Part shown: positions 1 through 13,299 of the stretch, one piece after another
How the letters are laid out: each line of letters opens with the position of its first letter
How positions within the stretch are numbered: position 1 is the stretch's first letter
Source: Diphasiastrum complanatum
Taxonomy: Eukaryota; Streptophyta; Lycopodiopsida; Lycopodiales; Lycopodiaceae
NCBI GenBank assembly: GCA_029204225.1
Contig: CM055097.1
Coordinates: 74,612,860-74,676,859, forward strand
Length of the DNA stretch: 64,000 nucleotides
Direction: 5' to 3'
The notes under the pieces: generated by a model
Database searches by the model: none
Told to the model about the DNA's origin: nothing
The model's input: the letters and a program-made list of their open reading frames with translations, nothing else
Program-made: the position numbers and the translations under genes

Positions 1-1568
1 TTGTTATATTAAAAAATTATCGACATAACATCAATATATATGTGAAGTTCGAGACCTTAAAAGCCTAGATATTCTTTCAGATCATTAAATCCATCTTCAA
101 CAATTATTTCAATCCTTGTCCTCCAAGAAGTGACATGCTGGTGAAAGCTTTTTTTTCTGCACTTGAGGTTATGAGTTCGACTCCAATAAGTCACACAAAT
201 GAGGACATACAAGAGAAAAAAAACATGTCAACCCTTGTAGGAGGATGTACATTTGGTCATCTGAGGGTTACGGAAAGCCTAAGAATCAGGACATTGAATG
301 AATGGGGAAAATAGCTACTTATGCCTTGGTGCTGATAAACAATAAGTGATTCTTGCTTGCTAGATTCTACCTCTGGTTGCTTGGAGACGACTTTTTGTAT
401 ATGTTTTAGTGTATACATTGTGAACTCAAGTTAAGCTGACGGCTCTTGTTCTTCTAGCTTTATTTTGTATTATGGTATTGTGCTTTAGGGTTTCAAAATC
501 AGCTTATAAAAACCTTCATTTGAAGCTGTGTAGCTTATTGTAATTGTCTTGAACATGATTTGAAGTTGCCCCCATCTATTCATTATTCAAGAGAAAAAAA
601 AAACATTCACTTCCTAAAGAGAGAGGATATGGTTTTTGTGATATTATGTTTTCTAGACTATGTAGATTTTGTAATTGAAATGAAGCGAAGTCCAAGTCAG
701 TAAGAGGGAACTTGGTTAGGAGCAAAGTACACCTTGGGGCTTGAGGAATGCATTCAAGAGAGGCCGCCTGTGGTGGAAGAGACCCCATTCAAAAGATGGA
801 GTGGTCGAGAAGACCAGTCAGATGACTGTCAGAAACATGGGGATCCCATTAGTCAACTACACTACGCCTGCCACATGAGTGGGGGAGGTGATAATTTTCC
901 AACCATGTTTTCAGCCGATTCTCTGATTTAACAGATTTTGAATTGGTCCAAAATTGTTCAATTCGGAGAATTGGAATAAAATTAAATGGTAAAAAATTCG
1001 GTTTTGCATGTACGGAGGGCAAAAAACCAGCCGCCTCGTGCCTATAATCTATCTTTACAATTGGATTCAGACTACATTTTCATAATGCTGGATAAGATAA
1101 AAGTCAAAACCCAATAGTAAACTCAGATAAATCGTCATGCATGATGTAAATTGTTATCCTTATTTGGCTTCATCACTTAGTGTTTTTGCTACAGGCTGAT
1201 TTGATCCTATTGAAGTTGATCATGTGTCATTGGATTCTGCGATTCAATGAAACGTTACCTCAAACTAGGACGCCTAGGAGCTCATAAATTTTTTGTCTTG
1301 GATCTTCTAGAAAGCACTGGCAAAATGTTTATCAACCTGTTCATTGATGTGGCTCTCAAATTTCTCTTTTACTGCTAGTGAATTAGTTCTATGGAAAGCT
1401 TTTTTCTTTCAAGTGAAGAGCTCCTTTTGTACAAGGGTTTTTTTTGCTTATTTTGTCTGATATAATTGTCTCAGCCTCCTAGGAATTCAATTGCTTGTAA
1501 TGCTAATTTTTTGCTATCTATATTCAAGTGAATGAATGATCATGTGGCAATTTGTTGGATGGGTTTAG
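1..1568. other. 5' flank / probable upstream intron of the UTP13-like gene
   Basis: No exon of the UTP13-like gene and no other gene could be recognised here. The first visible exon begins in the middle of the protein, so this stretch is probably intron, with the missing N-terminal exons further left. It contains short A and T runs and one 65-codon open frame at 734-931 without recognisable content. Confidence 0.5.
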
Positions 1569-4500
1569 GTTCGCCTTTATGATCTGACATCAATGGCTTG
1601 CACAAAGGAGCTGAGCGGGCACACTGACACAGTTCTATGTCTTGATTCATCTATGTCTTCATCAGGGAAACTGCTTTTAGCCTCAGGCGGCAAAGACCAC
1701 ATGGTAAATGCAAAGAAGAGTTCATAATAAATGCAATCTCCTTTTTGTTCATTTTATAGTTAAACTTCAATCATGTGCTTGATGTTTCCTTGCACGAGGT
1801 TTCAGACTTTATCTTTGGTTGCAATCATCTAAGGAAGTTGAGGAGACGATGAGGTTGTTTGTATGTATGATCGAAGGTTGGACAAAGCTAAGAATGCTGA
1901 ACTAGGTTTTGCCAAACTGTTGTCATTTTCACAACATTACTTTTGGATGGATCTCTCAATCGACCTCCCAAGGTTTTTACTTTGCTTGATTCCATTCTTT
2001 CAATGAATGACAACTGATTTTCAAGAGGTGTTCTGTTGCACACAAGCTCACAAAACCCTAAGTAAGTACACGGAAATAGCCAGCAAGCTCATCGCTTTAT
2101 TAATCTCAAGCAAATGTACATAGATCAACAAGCAAACATGAGAGCCCTGTTGCAAGTCTTCTCCTGACCGTATCTGCATAGGAATAAGCAATGTTTTATC
2201 GAAATGCGTTTCGAATGATGGAACATGTTCGAAACTGTCATGCCCACGATTGGACTGATCTCGGAATATTGCCCCGTAAGGAGGTTAGTAGGCTTACCTT
2301 GACCCGTAATGAATTATGATTATGAGGGGTCAGGGCCCTCATGGAATTAAGGCCATAATTAATGGGTGGAGGCCTATATCTCAAGATGGTGGATTTGTAT
2401 GGGTCTAGCAGTGACTCATAGGAGAAGTGGATGAGGTGGCTCAGTTAGGCTGCTGATGTGTCCAGTGAGGTTTCACAGTGCACTACTAGTGATGCATGGG
2501 CCTTGGAGGGTATAAAGTATACTCATAGGGCTCTCACTAGCGTATGCCTGATTTTGGTGATTGTAGCAGAATGCTGTTGGAGTGACATCTCTCTCCTTTT
2601 GTGCATTGGTTGGTCTATAGCTTGGGGGCTAGATCCGATCGATCTAGATTTGGTTGGGTAGGTTTGTCCACCATCCAATTCCCTTTGCTACTATGGGTTG
2701 TAGCATCCTAGTCTTGGATCCCTGGTGGGGGTTTTGAAAGAAACACTACGTACGAAACGACCTTGTTTCAAAACGCCAAATGGACATTCGAAATGACTGT
2801 ACCAAAAAATGAAATGTTTTTGCATTTCAAGTATGTACTATGGATTGTCTTTTATGTACTCTTATGATGAATCATGATTCATGTAAATTGTAAATTGTAG
2901 TATGTATTTCAATTTTCTGGTCACTGGTAAGTCGTAATTGGTCATGTCACTACGTGTGAACTTTGAAGCACTCAGCACTGTGAACTTTCAACTTAGTCTT
3001 GTATGGAGTACGGTAGTATGCACACTGGAGATAGAAATTGGATGTATCTACTTAGTACTAGTCTTTCTATGACATGTCTAAACCCGAAAAACCCACGAAA
3101 ACACATTTTAGAAAAAGAAAAAACCCTGAAAAAGTTTCTTGTTTCTCTCGTTTCAAATGCATTTCAAAACGACATACTAAAAGAGTTGAAAAAACATTGG
3201 AACTAAGATAGTTAAGGCTCACCCTATGCACCCCTTAACCCTGACACAATCTAACGTCAACATATGGCGAACTCCATGCATAGTCGACACTTGCCACTTG
3301 GTAGTACCCTGACACATAGGCAAGCAAGCTAGTAGGTAGACTGTTTGACATGTGTCACTCATACATTGGACCAAGTGTCCCGATGAGCATATGACACGCG
3401 TCTTGTTGACCCATGCATCAAGGGCCACTCCTGCATTGGACCAAATGTCCCAGTGAGCATATGACACGTCACACGTGTCATGTTGACTGGTCAACCCTCC
3501 CTACTTTTTACGAGTTCAATTCAGCAGACTCTCATGGGACCCAATATCCCCTTAGCCATCTCAGAAATAGTCACTAGAGCTGATATTTTACATTGCAATT
3601 TACAATTGTCTCCACAAGCTGTTGGCTTAAGCCATTTACGATTTAATAATTACAATTTATAATTTACATTAGGCAAAGGGATTCAAAGTACATGTAACAT
3701 TTTAACAATCTAAGAGTTTTGCTGCCTAATACTAGGGGATTTTGTGGTGAATTTTTGAAGATTCTCAGCTTATTTTTAGTGGTATTATAAAATATTGGAT
3801 GTTCAATGCTTACAGCCAATTTTCAGCTCTTTAAGAGTGTAAGAATCTGTATCAACACTGGTGTCTTCTAGAAAGAGCTATGTGTGAATCATTTCTAGTA
3901 AAATAACCTGTATGTACCTTGTTATCTCTTACAATCTTTAGGCAAGTGTACATGCTATTAGCTGTGCATAAATGCCGGACATGTTTTGTCTCAGCATGTA
4001 TCCTGGGAAATGCCGGACATGTTTTGTCTCAGCATGTATCCTGGGAATATTAGCTTCTCTCATATTACTTTTTGTTTGAAAGTATATGGATGATGGTACA
4101 TGTGACAAATCAAACTCAGTTTCTTTATGTTACCACTGTGATTGCCTCTTATTGATTTGGCCAAATCTATCTATGTCCTTTTTACTTGAAAAGTTTACAG
4201 CTGTCAAGGTTATGTTTACTTGCATTTTGGAAGTTGCTTGTTCCTTTTCAAACTCCAAACATATATTAAAAGCTGATCAGTTGGTTTGATCTGATGTGTC
4301 TTTGTCAGTTAAGGTTGTGGGATGTTGAAACTGGTTCGTGCTTAGCAATTGCAGCAGGACACATGGCTGCTATTGGAGCGATTACTTTCTCTAAAAAGGA
4401 TTGCACCTTTATAATCACTGGAAGCAAGTAAGTGAAATTTGGGGTTCCATGTATCCTTATTTGCAACAGTTGCTGTATATGACTGCTGGTCTCTTTGTCA

Positions 4501-7500
4501 GTACAGGTGCCTTATTTGCTTTGCTGCTAATTTCTTCTTCAAAAAACCAGTGATAGGACTATCAAACTTTGGAATTTGGAAGGTGCCTTGGAAGGTATCT
4601 TTTCTGAAATGCCAATGAAGCTTTCTTCTCAAGCTGTTATAGCTGCACATGACAAAGACATCAATGCTGTGGCAGTGGCTCCAAATAATAGCCTTGTTTG
4701 TAGTGGGTCACAGGTTGTATTCCATTCTCGTCTTGTTGCACTAGACTTCTCTCTTAGTACGGGATTTTGATTTCTCTTTAAGAACCCATGAATTCTCACC
4801 TCTTAGAAAGATTTATCATGATTTAGGTTGTTTGTTAGGTTAAATGCTTAAATTCTAATCGTCCTGCTTATCAGTGAACTTATCATCGTATTCTGCCCAG
4901 GATAGGACTGCACGGGTCTTTAAGCTGCCGGAGTTGATTCCAACGGTGACGTTAAGAGGGCATAAACGTGGAATCTGGTCTGTTGAGTTTTCACCAGTGG
5001 ACCAATGTGTAGTAACTGCTTCAGGAGACAAGACAGTCCGCATATGGGCCCTCACTGACGGTTCCTGCTTGAAAACGTTTGAGGGACATGTTGCGAGTGT
5101 TCTCAAGGTTATCTTCCTATCACGGGGGACACAGCTAGTGTCTGCTGGTACTGTATCTAACCATAATGATGACGTTTTCTCGTAGTACTTTGTTATGAAA
5201 CAAGTATGTGTTGGTTTACTGTGGTCATTATTGTGTTTGTGACCATTTTGCGGGCCAAGATAAACTAAGTACTATTTGCATTGCAGGAGCTGATGGTCTC
5301 GTGAAGTTGTGGTCCATAAGAACGACTGAGTGCATCAACACATTTGATGAACATAATGACAAGGTTGGATTTTATCAAGATTTTCTCTCCCGTCTATCAG
5401 TAGTTCATCGTTATCAATATAGCTAAGAACATTGGTTCACTCTTCTTCTTGAGTAATCTCCTCTGCCTGAATTATTGACAAGCACTGTTTTCCTGTTTAG
5501 TTGTTTTCCCAAACAAAAGCATGATGAAGATCTCTGTGTGAAAGTGTACAAACATGTTTATATGGTGAGCAAGGGATGAGTGAAAAGAGGTAATTCCATA
5601 TGACGGGCCAATAAACAAGTCATGATGTTCAAGTTTAAGTTGCTTGTTCCAAAACTAGAACATGTAATCTGTTCAACTTCTAACTATTCTAGACTAAAAC
5701 TCAGCTGTGATGCATCCTCTGATCAAAATTTGAACAAGAGTTCTAAATATACCAGATGATTTTTAGACTTTTAGATGTTAAAGAAAGCAGTAACCCACAT
5801 CAGCTGCCAGCAATATTAGAATCTTCAAACAAAAGGGCTTTTGCAGTGAAAATTTTGTAGCTCATGATGAAGATTTAAGTTTGAAAAGGGTGGTTTGCAT
5901 ATTAAGTTTTGTTGGCTTAAGAACAAAAATGAACATGTCAATTCAAAGAAGAAAAGATTCACTAAAATTGTTGATGTTGATGATGTTTGTTCTTTGCTGC
6001 ACTTTCTGTTGGATAATTTGCATGTTTCTCTTGGCGATTCTCTTTTCCAACACAAGATAGGTATTCCCATGGATGCTAATTGTGGTATTCATCTAGCAAA
6101 CTTTTATCTTTTCTCTTAAGAATTTGAATCTATGTAAAGGTCAGTTTCTTGTGGTACTTTTCACATCTTATTGCATAAGTTAACTCATGCTCGAAGATAG
6201 TCCAATGTCTTATTTGTTTGTAATCTTCCTGATTTTGGTAGTTTTCTATATAAAGGCCTGATGTTTTTGGTGGAGGAATCTATCCTAAAGACTCATGTGA
6301 ACTTCATTGTACAACTAGCGGTCATGAGTGCTATTTGTTTTACCATTTTATAAGCCAGACTAGATCAGGTTTATTGGTTGATATTTTTGATAAAAGTTTG
6401 CAGCCAGAATCCAGTAACTTATAACATAATTCACATTCTTTTCCATGTGTAGGACTTGCTCTGATTAACTCAGAACAGCTAGAGGCATGTTGGTCTATCT
6501 CTCACATTATTAATATTGATTACATTGACCAAGCACTTAGTATGGGCAACAAAGGTGGCGTTACACATTATCATTTCTAACACTTACTGCATGGCGATAG
6601 GCTGTTTCCTAATTTACAAGGCCGCCGGGGTTCATAAAAATTCTAGGGCTCATATTTTAGGCAGTTCCAGCTATTTGTAGACGTTATGCATATGACAAGT
6701 CGAGAGTTCTATTCCATTTCTGTGACTAATTTCTCTCGTATTCAAGTAGATTTGGGCATTGGCGGTTAGTCAGAACGAGGTACTTGCAACAGGCGGAGGT
6801 GATTCTGTAGTTAATGTTTGGGTAGACTGTACAGAAGCTGATGAAGAAGCGGCCGTCAAGCAAGAGGTAAAGCTATTTTATATCAAATGTGGGCAAAAGT
6901 TTTGTTGTGTCAAGATGTACCTTCTTTGGTTAAATAAGAAGTAGCGTCTGAGAAAATTGTTAAATCTTAATGGACACCGGATGACTTTGTTCGACATGAC
7001 CTTTTCCTTGATCAGGAGGAGGAAGCATTGAAAGATCAAGATCTGGCAAATGCTCTTGCTGACACTGATTTTGTGAAAGCCATCAATTTAGCTTTTGAAT
7101 TGAGGAGACCATTCAAGCTTCTCAACGTTTTTACTGAGCTGTCGAGGTTTGTCTTTTGAGGATTGTAAAACTACAAATCATTTTCAGTTCAGATTGAGCT
7201 GAGACTATTTATTACCAATAGAATTTCTAGTTTTTAAAATGAAGGATGTGTTTTTTACAAGCATAAGTAATAGTAGTTCAGACTGACGTACATGTACACA
7301 TGAAATTGATGGTTCATAAGAGATTTGATAAAATTCTGCCAAAATCTTGTTTTTTCAAAGGACGTTGAGGCATTGTGATGCTGATGGGCTTGCAGGCAGG
7401 ATAGAGAAGATCAACTAATGCAGAAGATTCTAAAGAACTTGGAAAAAGAGCACGTGCACTTATTGTTAAAATACATCCGTGATTGGAATTCAAAGTCAAA

Positions 7501-8134
7501 GTTCTGTCATACCGCACAGCGTATTTTGATGTCCCTTTTCCTTGTTCTTCCTCCTAAAGAAATTGTGAAGGTCAGGAAAAACTTTTTTAGTCATCTATTT
7601 GAAAGAGTATCAAGTTTTTCCTTGCGACTCATTCACCCTTTCTTGTAGTTGGAATTTCAAGTGATTATTGTGTGTCAATGCACCAGCCATTGATGTTCTA
7701 TCTGGAAGCTGTATGATTTGTGGTTCATGTTTCAAATGTAGGTCCCTGGCATCCGAGAGCTCTTGGAAGGGATTATCCCATACTCACACCGGCATTTCAC
7801 TAGAATAGATCGACTTGCAAGAAGCACATATTTGCTAGACTACACTCTTGCATGTATGTCTGTGCTCTTGCCCCCACAGGAAGTTTTAGTTGATCAAGGA
7901 AACAGATATCAAGAAAGCCAGATAGAAACATCCTGTGTGACAAAATCTGAAGAGCAGCATTATGCCAGCGGACAAGAGGAAATTTTTCTCAAAGACAATG
8001 GACTGCAATTGGAGTCTAAAATAGCTGAGATCAGAAATTCAACTGAGGATGTTCTTTCTAAGAGTATCAAACGTCAAATCAGGGCTAAGAAAAGAAAGCG
8101 TGATAACAGAACACAGTTTCAACAGCTAGTTTGA
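1569..8134 (+). CDS. UTP13: UTP13/TBL3-like WD40 protein (TORMOZ type), 3' nine exons, N-terminus outside window
   Basis: Exons: 1569-1703, 4309-4427, 4551-4713, 4902-5147 (first base may be 4901, which keeps phase), 5287-5363, 6750-6866, 7016-7146, 7396-7570 and 7742-8134. All introns are GT-AG and phases join cleanly, giving about 518 residues to a TGA stop. Residues 1-285 are WD40 repeats, with cores such as LRLWDVETG, VRIWAL and VKLWSI. From about residue 286 comes the family's C-terminal helical domain (YIRDWNSK, LPPKEIVK, IPYSHRHFTRIDRL), then a basic tail rich in K and R that should act as a nuclear signal. Family knowledge: UTP13 belongs to the UTP-B/PWP2 part of the small-subunit processome, which cleaves pre-18S rRNA in the nucleolus; the plant member TORMOZ is needed for embryo cell division. 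Plant homologues are about 870-880 residues, so roughly 360 are missing to the left. No stop or frameshift is seen, so it is probably functional. The first visible intron is long (2.6 kb); the fifth carries a retroelement relic. Confidence 0.93.
3355..3495. repeat. Diverged 70-bp tandem duplication in intron
   Basis: Two copies about 70 bp apart share cattggaccaa, then tgtccc, then gagcatatgacac and a ttgttgac/tgttgac end. They lie in the 2.6-kb intron of the UTP13-like gene and contain ACGCGT and ACACGTGT cores. No function is evident. Confidence 0.6.
3970..4045. repeat. Perfect 38-bp tandem duplication
   Basis: The 38-bp unit starting aaatgccggacatg and ending tatcctggg occurs twice in direct succession (3970-4007 and 4008-4045) without mismatch. 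It is a recent local duplication in the intron before the second visible UTP13 exon. Confidence 0.9.
5885..6370 (+). mobile_element. Penelope-like element reverse transcriptase relic in intron
   Basis: One frame from 5895 reads LLHFLLDNLHVSLGDSLF and then HKIGIPMDANCGIHLANFYLFS, ending in a stop at 6117-6119. The same frame continues past it with EFES and, after another stop, with NLPDFGSFLY. After a frameshift near 6250 another frame reads VFGGGIYPKDSCELHC. Family knowledge: GIPMG-x-NC followed by a LAN/LAD-x-(Y/F)-L-x-S-YE segment, and a downstream IYP block, are marks of Penelope-like element RTs, unlike copia, gypsy or LINE RTs. The catalytic YxDD-type position is destroyed by a stop and substitutions. 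No GIY-YIG endonuclease part was found. The relic is in sense orientation within the fifth visible intron of the UTP13-like gene. Confidence 0.66.
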
Positions 8135-8386
8135 CCTAAAGCGATGAGCTTTTACTTGAAGAGCTTGCTAGATCCAAAAAGAGATAAGTTATGAATCCAA
8201 AGCATTCAATGGGTTCTTGGCTACTGCATAGCTCATATCAGGTGGAGTACCTCTTCTTGGTTCCTAACAGCTTGTGGGCTACATTAAGATGGAGCTGATG
8301 TTGAGTGTTCTCATGTGAAAGGCATCACAGTGTGCGTCATGTTGGGCTTACTTGGCCATTGAGGCTTCTATGTAGTTTTGCAGTTG

Positions 8387-8690
8387 GGTTGTAAAATCAA
8401 TTTACTTTATGATCTCATTTGAGTATTTGGAGTAACAGCACTTCTCCAAATAATGGGTTGCCCATTGATTTATTCTACTTGTACACCGACAAACATAATT
8501 GATTCCAAAGGTTGTTTTGGATTTTGCAGGAAACATGGCTCTTCTATTTGCAACTAGGTTGTAAAATCAGTTCACTTTATGATTTGTTGACACAGCCCTT
8601 CTCTATATAATGGGTGCCGATTGATCCATTCTGCTTGTACACTAACAAACATAATCAATTTCAAAGGTTGTCGTGGATCGTACAAGAAAT
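8387..8690. repeat. 170-bp diverged direct duplication downstream of UTP13
   Basis: A segment beginning ggttgtaaaatca at 8387 recurs at 8557 (offset 170). Both copies share actttatgat, ataatgggt, cttgtacac, and acaaacataat followed by aaaggttgt. It lies in the probable 3' UTR/downstream region of the UTP13-like gene, so it could duplicate a polyadenylation region. Confidence 0.75.

Positions 8691-8694
<4 letters not shown>

Positions 8695-8758
<64 letters not shown>
8695..8758. repeat. (TC)32 microsatellite
   Basis: Uninterrupted TC dinucleotides over 64 bases. Open frames through it (Ser-Leu or Glu-Arg repeats) are artefacts of the repeat. Confidence 0.98.
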
Positions 8759-8761
<3 letters not shown>

Positions 8762-10854
8762 CATGATCATGGATATGCAATTTTTCTCAGGTGAACTGTT
8801 GAAGTCTGTTGGGTATGTTGAATCCTTTATGCATTTGCACTCGTTGGATTTTGCATAGTGAGACTCTGAAGATGAGAAAATCTCTTGATGCACAATTTCA
8901 CTTTTGAATGTTTCTAAAGTCAAAACACTTATAGTAAATCTCAAGCTAACCTTCCTGGAATTTTTATCAACATCATTCGAACTTTTACAGATGTATAAAA
9001 AGTTTATAGCAAGTTGTTATATATATCAATAATTGCCTGCAATTGCTTCTCCATTGTGAAAGCGGGAGTTATCTGTGCATGCACTGGAAAGCCAGGTCAG
9101 TTTAGTTCAACTGGCTATCATGCAGATATTCTCCTTGTTCATTCTATAGGGAGGCTTGAATTCTATGGCCTCAACTGGGTGGGATTGGAAAAAATATTTC
9201 CTTGTAGAATATAAGCTCTATGTAGAAAAGTTTAGTCCTACCCCATGGAACTTAATATACTTATGATGGGAATCCTAGAGAGACAATAGCTTTTATGGAG
9301 GAAGACAAAATGAAAATATAATAGGATTTGGAAAATCTTACATTGCAGACTAGCGTTCATAATCTCAAAATTTCAGGAGTCTTTGGCATGTAGTTTGGTG
9401 CTTGACAACCACTTTACTCTCACTAAGGCTTGAGGTTTGTTTCATGTGCACATGTTAACAAAGATTTTTTTGCAATTTGAAAGATATATACTAGAAAATT
9501 GAATGCTTACAGCCCATGTATATATACTAAGCAGCCGTGTACATTTCTTAAGAAACAATGATTTCTTATATCAAGCGGAAATGTGTTGGACCTCTAGAAG
9601 TTTACATTCTTCAAGAATTCCAGGAACTGGTGGACAAAAGATGATTAGTTCCATTCTCAATTAACACATGGTTTCTTGACAAGCCCATGCCCATCCTATA
9701 AAGCTCATCATCTACAAACTTTTCATGGCCATCAGATTTTAAGTTCCAACAACAAATAGGAAACATTACCATACTTACAAGCTTGAATGAAAGCCAAACA
9801 ATAACCAGCAATACTATTTTGGAAACACTACTACATTGAATGAGTCAAAAGATCCATATTACATAGATTTCAACCCTACATGTTCAACTCAATCAACATC
9901 AGAGTAAGTTAAATGTGTACCAACTTGTGTTTGATGACTAGTTCAAAAGCTCCTATCATATCAACTTCCAAGAATTCAAGCAAATTATTTCATATACGCA
10001 TTTAATGTTAGAAAAATATAAAGACTCTAATTATTAAGGTGTATTGATAGCAGCTTCATTTCCTTTAATAGAGCGCAAAGTTCAATTCCATTCAATAGCA
10101 CAAATGAGGACATAAAAAAAACACTTATTAGGGTTCATTAACAAACCCTGATGCTTCTAATGTGAGTATCTAAAACCATGAATAATGCGACATCTTTTAC
10201 CCGAAGTAGATGCACAAATGAGGTATGAAGAAAACCACATCACGAGAGGGGTAACTTGATGTTTCAAATATGTATATCCAATGCCAATTTTCTGTATGTT
10301 TGTCTAATTTCAATATATCTATGTGACCATAGAAGAGTTGTGAAGAGAGAGATAAGATCATTCCAAGGTTCATTTTTGAGGATTAGTTAATACTTGATTG
10401 CTATTGGAGGCTCCTTGGTCAACTTCTTCTTCCATATCTCACAGCTTATAGGACGGGGCTGGCTTAGTTGGTTAGCTTGGCATCCAAAGTTTATTTGGTC
10501 CCAACCTCCTTGGAAACCTATCTCATAACTTATAACTAATTTAGTCAAAACGTGACATATTATGTAAATGAATTGAAATTGGTCATTTTTGAAAGTGGAT
10601 GTGCAATCCCTCCAATTGCTTTCTTCAAGATCCTTTAATTTCAATAATATTATTGCATGACCATATCAATTGTTTTTTCTAGAAAAGTTCAATTACGATT
10701 TGTGTAGTTATATAATTTTCTATGTAAATTGCAAGTTTGGAGCATCCATGCTTCCAAGGCATCCCTTTTATGCAACAGTCGAGATTCAAGCTTTTGGCTT
10801 TGGTTTGACACGATACTACATCTTACCAACTTGGCAATTGAGGGGACTAAGCAA
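8759..10854. other. Intergenic, no recognised gene
   Basis: AT-rich sequence without a gene I can recognise. The stretch 9590-9900 on the minus strand has faint echoes of a copia RNase H tail, but too many stops to call. Confidence 0.6.
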
Positions 10855-11968
10855 AAAAAGCAACCTTTGTTTTTTAATTTTTAATGATTTAAGATATTTT
10901 GACAATCTGTTAAAAGATGGTGGTTACTTCTAGATGAATTTGAGCATTAAAATGAGTTTTTCTCATTTTTAAATATTTACATAATGCAATGTTTGTTTTT
11001 ATTTTTTTAACAATTTAAATTGCCACCCTACATAAGGCAAAGGTTCTTGTTATATATCACTTTGTTTTTTGGTGTATTTGAAATTTCAATATTAATGGAT
11101 CTCTTGCATTTGCGGAGAATTTCAAATTTGCCCTCACCACCTTAAGCTCAATTTTAATGGATTTCTTGTATTTGTAGAATGAATTTCAAATTTGACCCTC
11201 ATGACCACCTTACACGATTGTCTCTATCCTTGGCATGATGAGAATGTGCATGGCTTAATGAGCTAGTGCATTGTTTATAAATTCAGTGTTAAAATTTGAT
11301 GTTTATAGTTGCCCTTTACACATATTTTACATGACCTCTTTGGTAAAGTTGATGCCACTCTTGTGTTATTTAATTCTCAAAATCGCATTGCAAATTATTT
11401 TCTCAAAATCTCCAACATAGAAGTATGAAACAAATCTATATGATTCTAATCCTACAATGTATTAATGCATAGATCAACCTACCATTTTACTATAGTGAAC
11501 ACCAGAAGCCATTGAAGCTTTTCATAAATGTCAACTCCCATTTTGAAATTCCCAAACTAGACCATCGAATTTCACATCCATACAAATGCTTCCAAATTTG
11601 CCATTGGTAGTGTCTTAATCCAACCAAATAAATTTAAGAAGAATTACACAGAAGAGTACTTCGCTAGTTAAGAATTGATTCAAGTGAAGATTAATTATAC
11701 CATTATTGAATTACAAGTTCTAGCCATGGTATGATCACACAGGTAGTTACTTTATCTCTAACAATTTTGTGAGAATGAATTCTAATAAACTATTGGTTAA
11801 AATTTTGATATTGGCAATGGTTGTTTTTATTTGTCTAGCAGGAAGCAAGCTTTTGATATCAAGTATTGGTTATGCTTTTGATATTTGCAACGGCTGTTTC
11901 TCTTGGTCTAGCAAGAAGCAAGACACTATATCACTTTCTATTATAGAAGCTAAGTATAAAGCATTCAT
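10855..11968. repeat. Left arm of ~1 kb inverted repeat, with copia RNase H scrap
   Basis: Reading left to right this arm matches the reverse complement of 19210-20150 in the same order: the agcaacctttg end, the cataatgcaat block, tgatatataac/gttatatatcac, the block around ttgaattacaag, and the RNase H scrap. At 11885-11960 (plus) it encodes GCFSWSSKKQDTISLS, the end of a copia RNase H, preceded by an internal duplication of the same start that both arms share. The intervening ~7.2 kb holds the copia element of 13.3-18.5 kb. Match is partial, with many substitutions and indels. Confidence 0.8.
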
Positions 11969-13299
11969 TAGGGAAAATCTCAACTCAAAAAGGGCCCTAC
12001 AAGAAACCCAAACTTAGTGAGAGAATGATTAGAGAGAAAAAGTATAAACGACAAGATTCGTTGCCATTTTTCTAGTTTCCGTTGCTGCCCGTCGTCTAAT
12101 TAGTGTGGTTAACTGATTTTTAACTCAAACGAAATAAACACGCCGACTAAGCACGCAATATTCATACGTTTATGAAGGAGTTTGGTTGTGCCATATCACC
12201 AACAAGAGGAGGAGAAAAGGATAAATTTTGGTTGAGCATATTGTTCCTTCCAAAATCTTTGAAACATTCAAAAGGTAGATTATATAACATCCATTGCTTA
12301 ATGATCTACATGCTTATTGAAGTTTCATGTGAATCGTTTTTCTCATTACATGATTTACTTTGCTTGATTTTGAAATAATGGAAAAGTTTGATCTTCATAT
12401 TGTACTCCCATTTGATTGTGCTCTAATTTATAAGAAAAACACCAAAGTTGGTGAGAGTAATGAGACCTATAAGAAAGAACTTAGAGAAGATAATTGTAGA
12501 AATATTGATTTGTGGATAGTTGGATCAATTTATCTCAATGATCCAAGTACATGATGTTTTCTAGACTTTCAAACTACTAGCCAATTATTGGAATTTGTGT
12601 GTAATGGACATAGTAGATTGTTGGGGTATTGTCTTTAGTACGGGATGTATGAGGCAATGAAGCGAACACAATTTTTGGAGTATTTGTTGATTCAAACAAA
12701 TAATGAGAAGACAATACTTCAAGAGAATTTGCAGAAACAAATATGTAAAAATATGACGTTGAGCTTCAATATATTAGAATTGTGAACCATTGTTACAGAT
12801 CTTCAAATATCCAATCAAGTTATATAGAGAGCTTTTGAGAATTTTAGAAAAGAAAGCATGAGTGCTATTGCTAAAGTTGAAGTCCTCAAGAGAAAATTAA
12901 ATGTAAGAAAACACAAACGACTTCCAAAAAAAGACATAGACGATCTGTTCTCAAGAAGTGGAAACAAGGAGAAAAGGATTCAAGCATTCAAGTAAGTATA
13001 AATTAAAAGACCCATGACATGCTTGCTATGTTTTTTATGTGCTTGCTATATTTTTTACGATCAAGTTTATTATGTCTTGTAGATCATCTTTGGTGGCCAA
13101 AGATCATTTTAATATTCTACAAGTATTGGAAAATCTTTGAGTTCCATATTGTCATCAAAATCTACAAAAGAATTGTTGAAAATTCTCGTTATGAAAGGAT
13201 AAAAAATGATATTGATATAGTGATATAAAAAGCATTCAAGATGCCTTGGATGCAAGAGTTATCTAGGGAGCATGTGATGATTCAGGAATTAGTCGTAAA
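11969..13299. other. Intergenic with decayed, unrecognised coding-like stretch
   Basis: Between 12170 and 12990 (plus) several frames look protein-like. A stretch near 12840-12990 reads LKRKLNVRKHKRLPKKDIDDL and similar charged sequence, interrupted upstream by stops. I do not recognise the family. It could be a captured host-gene fragment or an old retroelement accessory region. Confidence 0.35.

Noticed and set aside
1-1568. Search for N-terminal UTP13 exons
   Set aside because: No frame matched WD40 repeats with acceptable splice sites, so the missing exons are placed outside the window.
9590-9910. Possible minus-strand copia RNase H tail
   Set aside because: Only scattered words such as YSDVD-like and SIAGY-like remain, with many stops; too weak to call.
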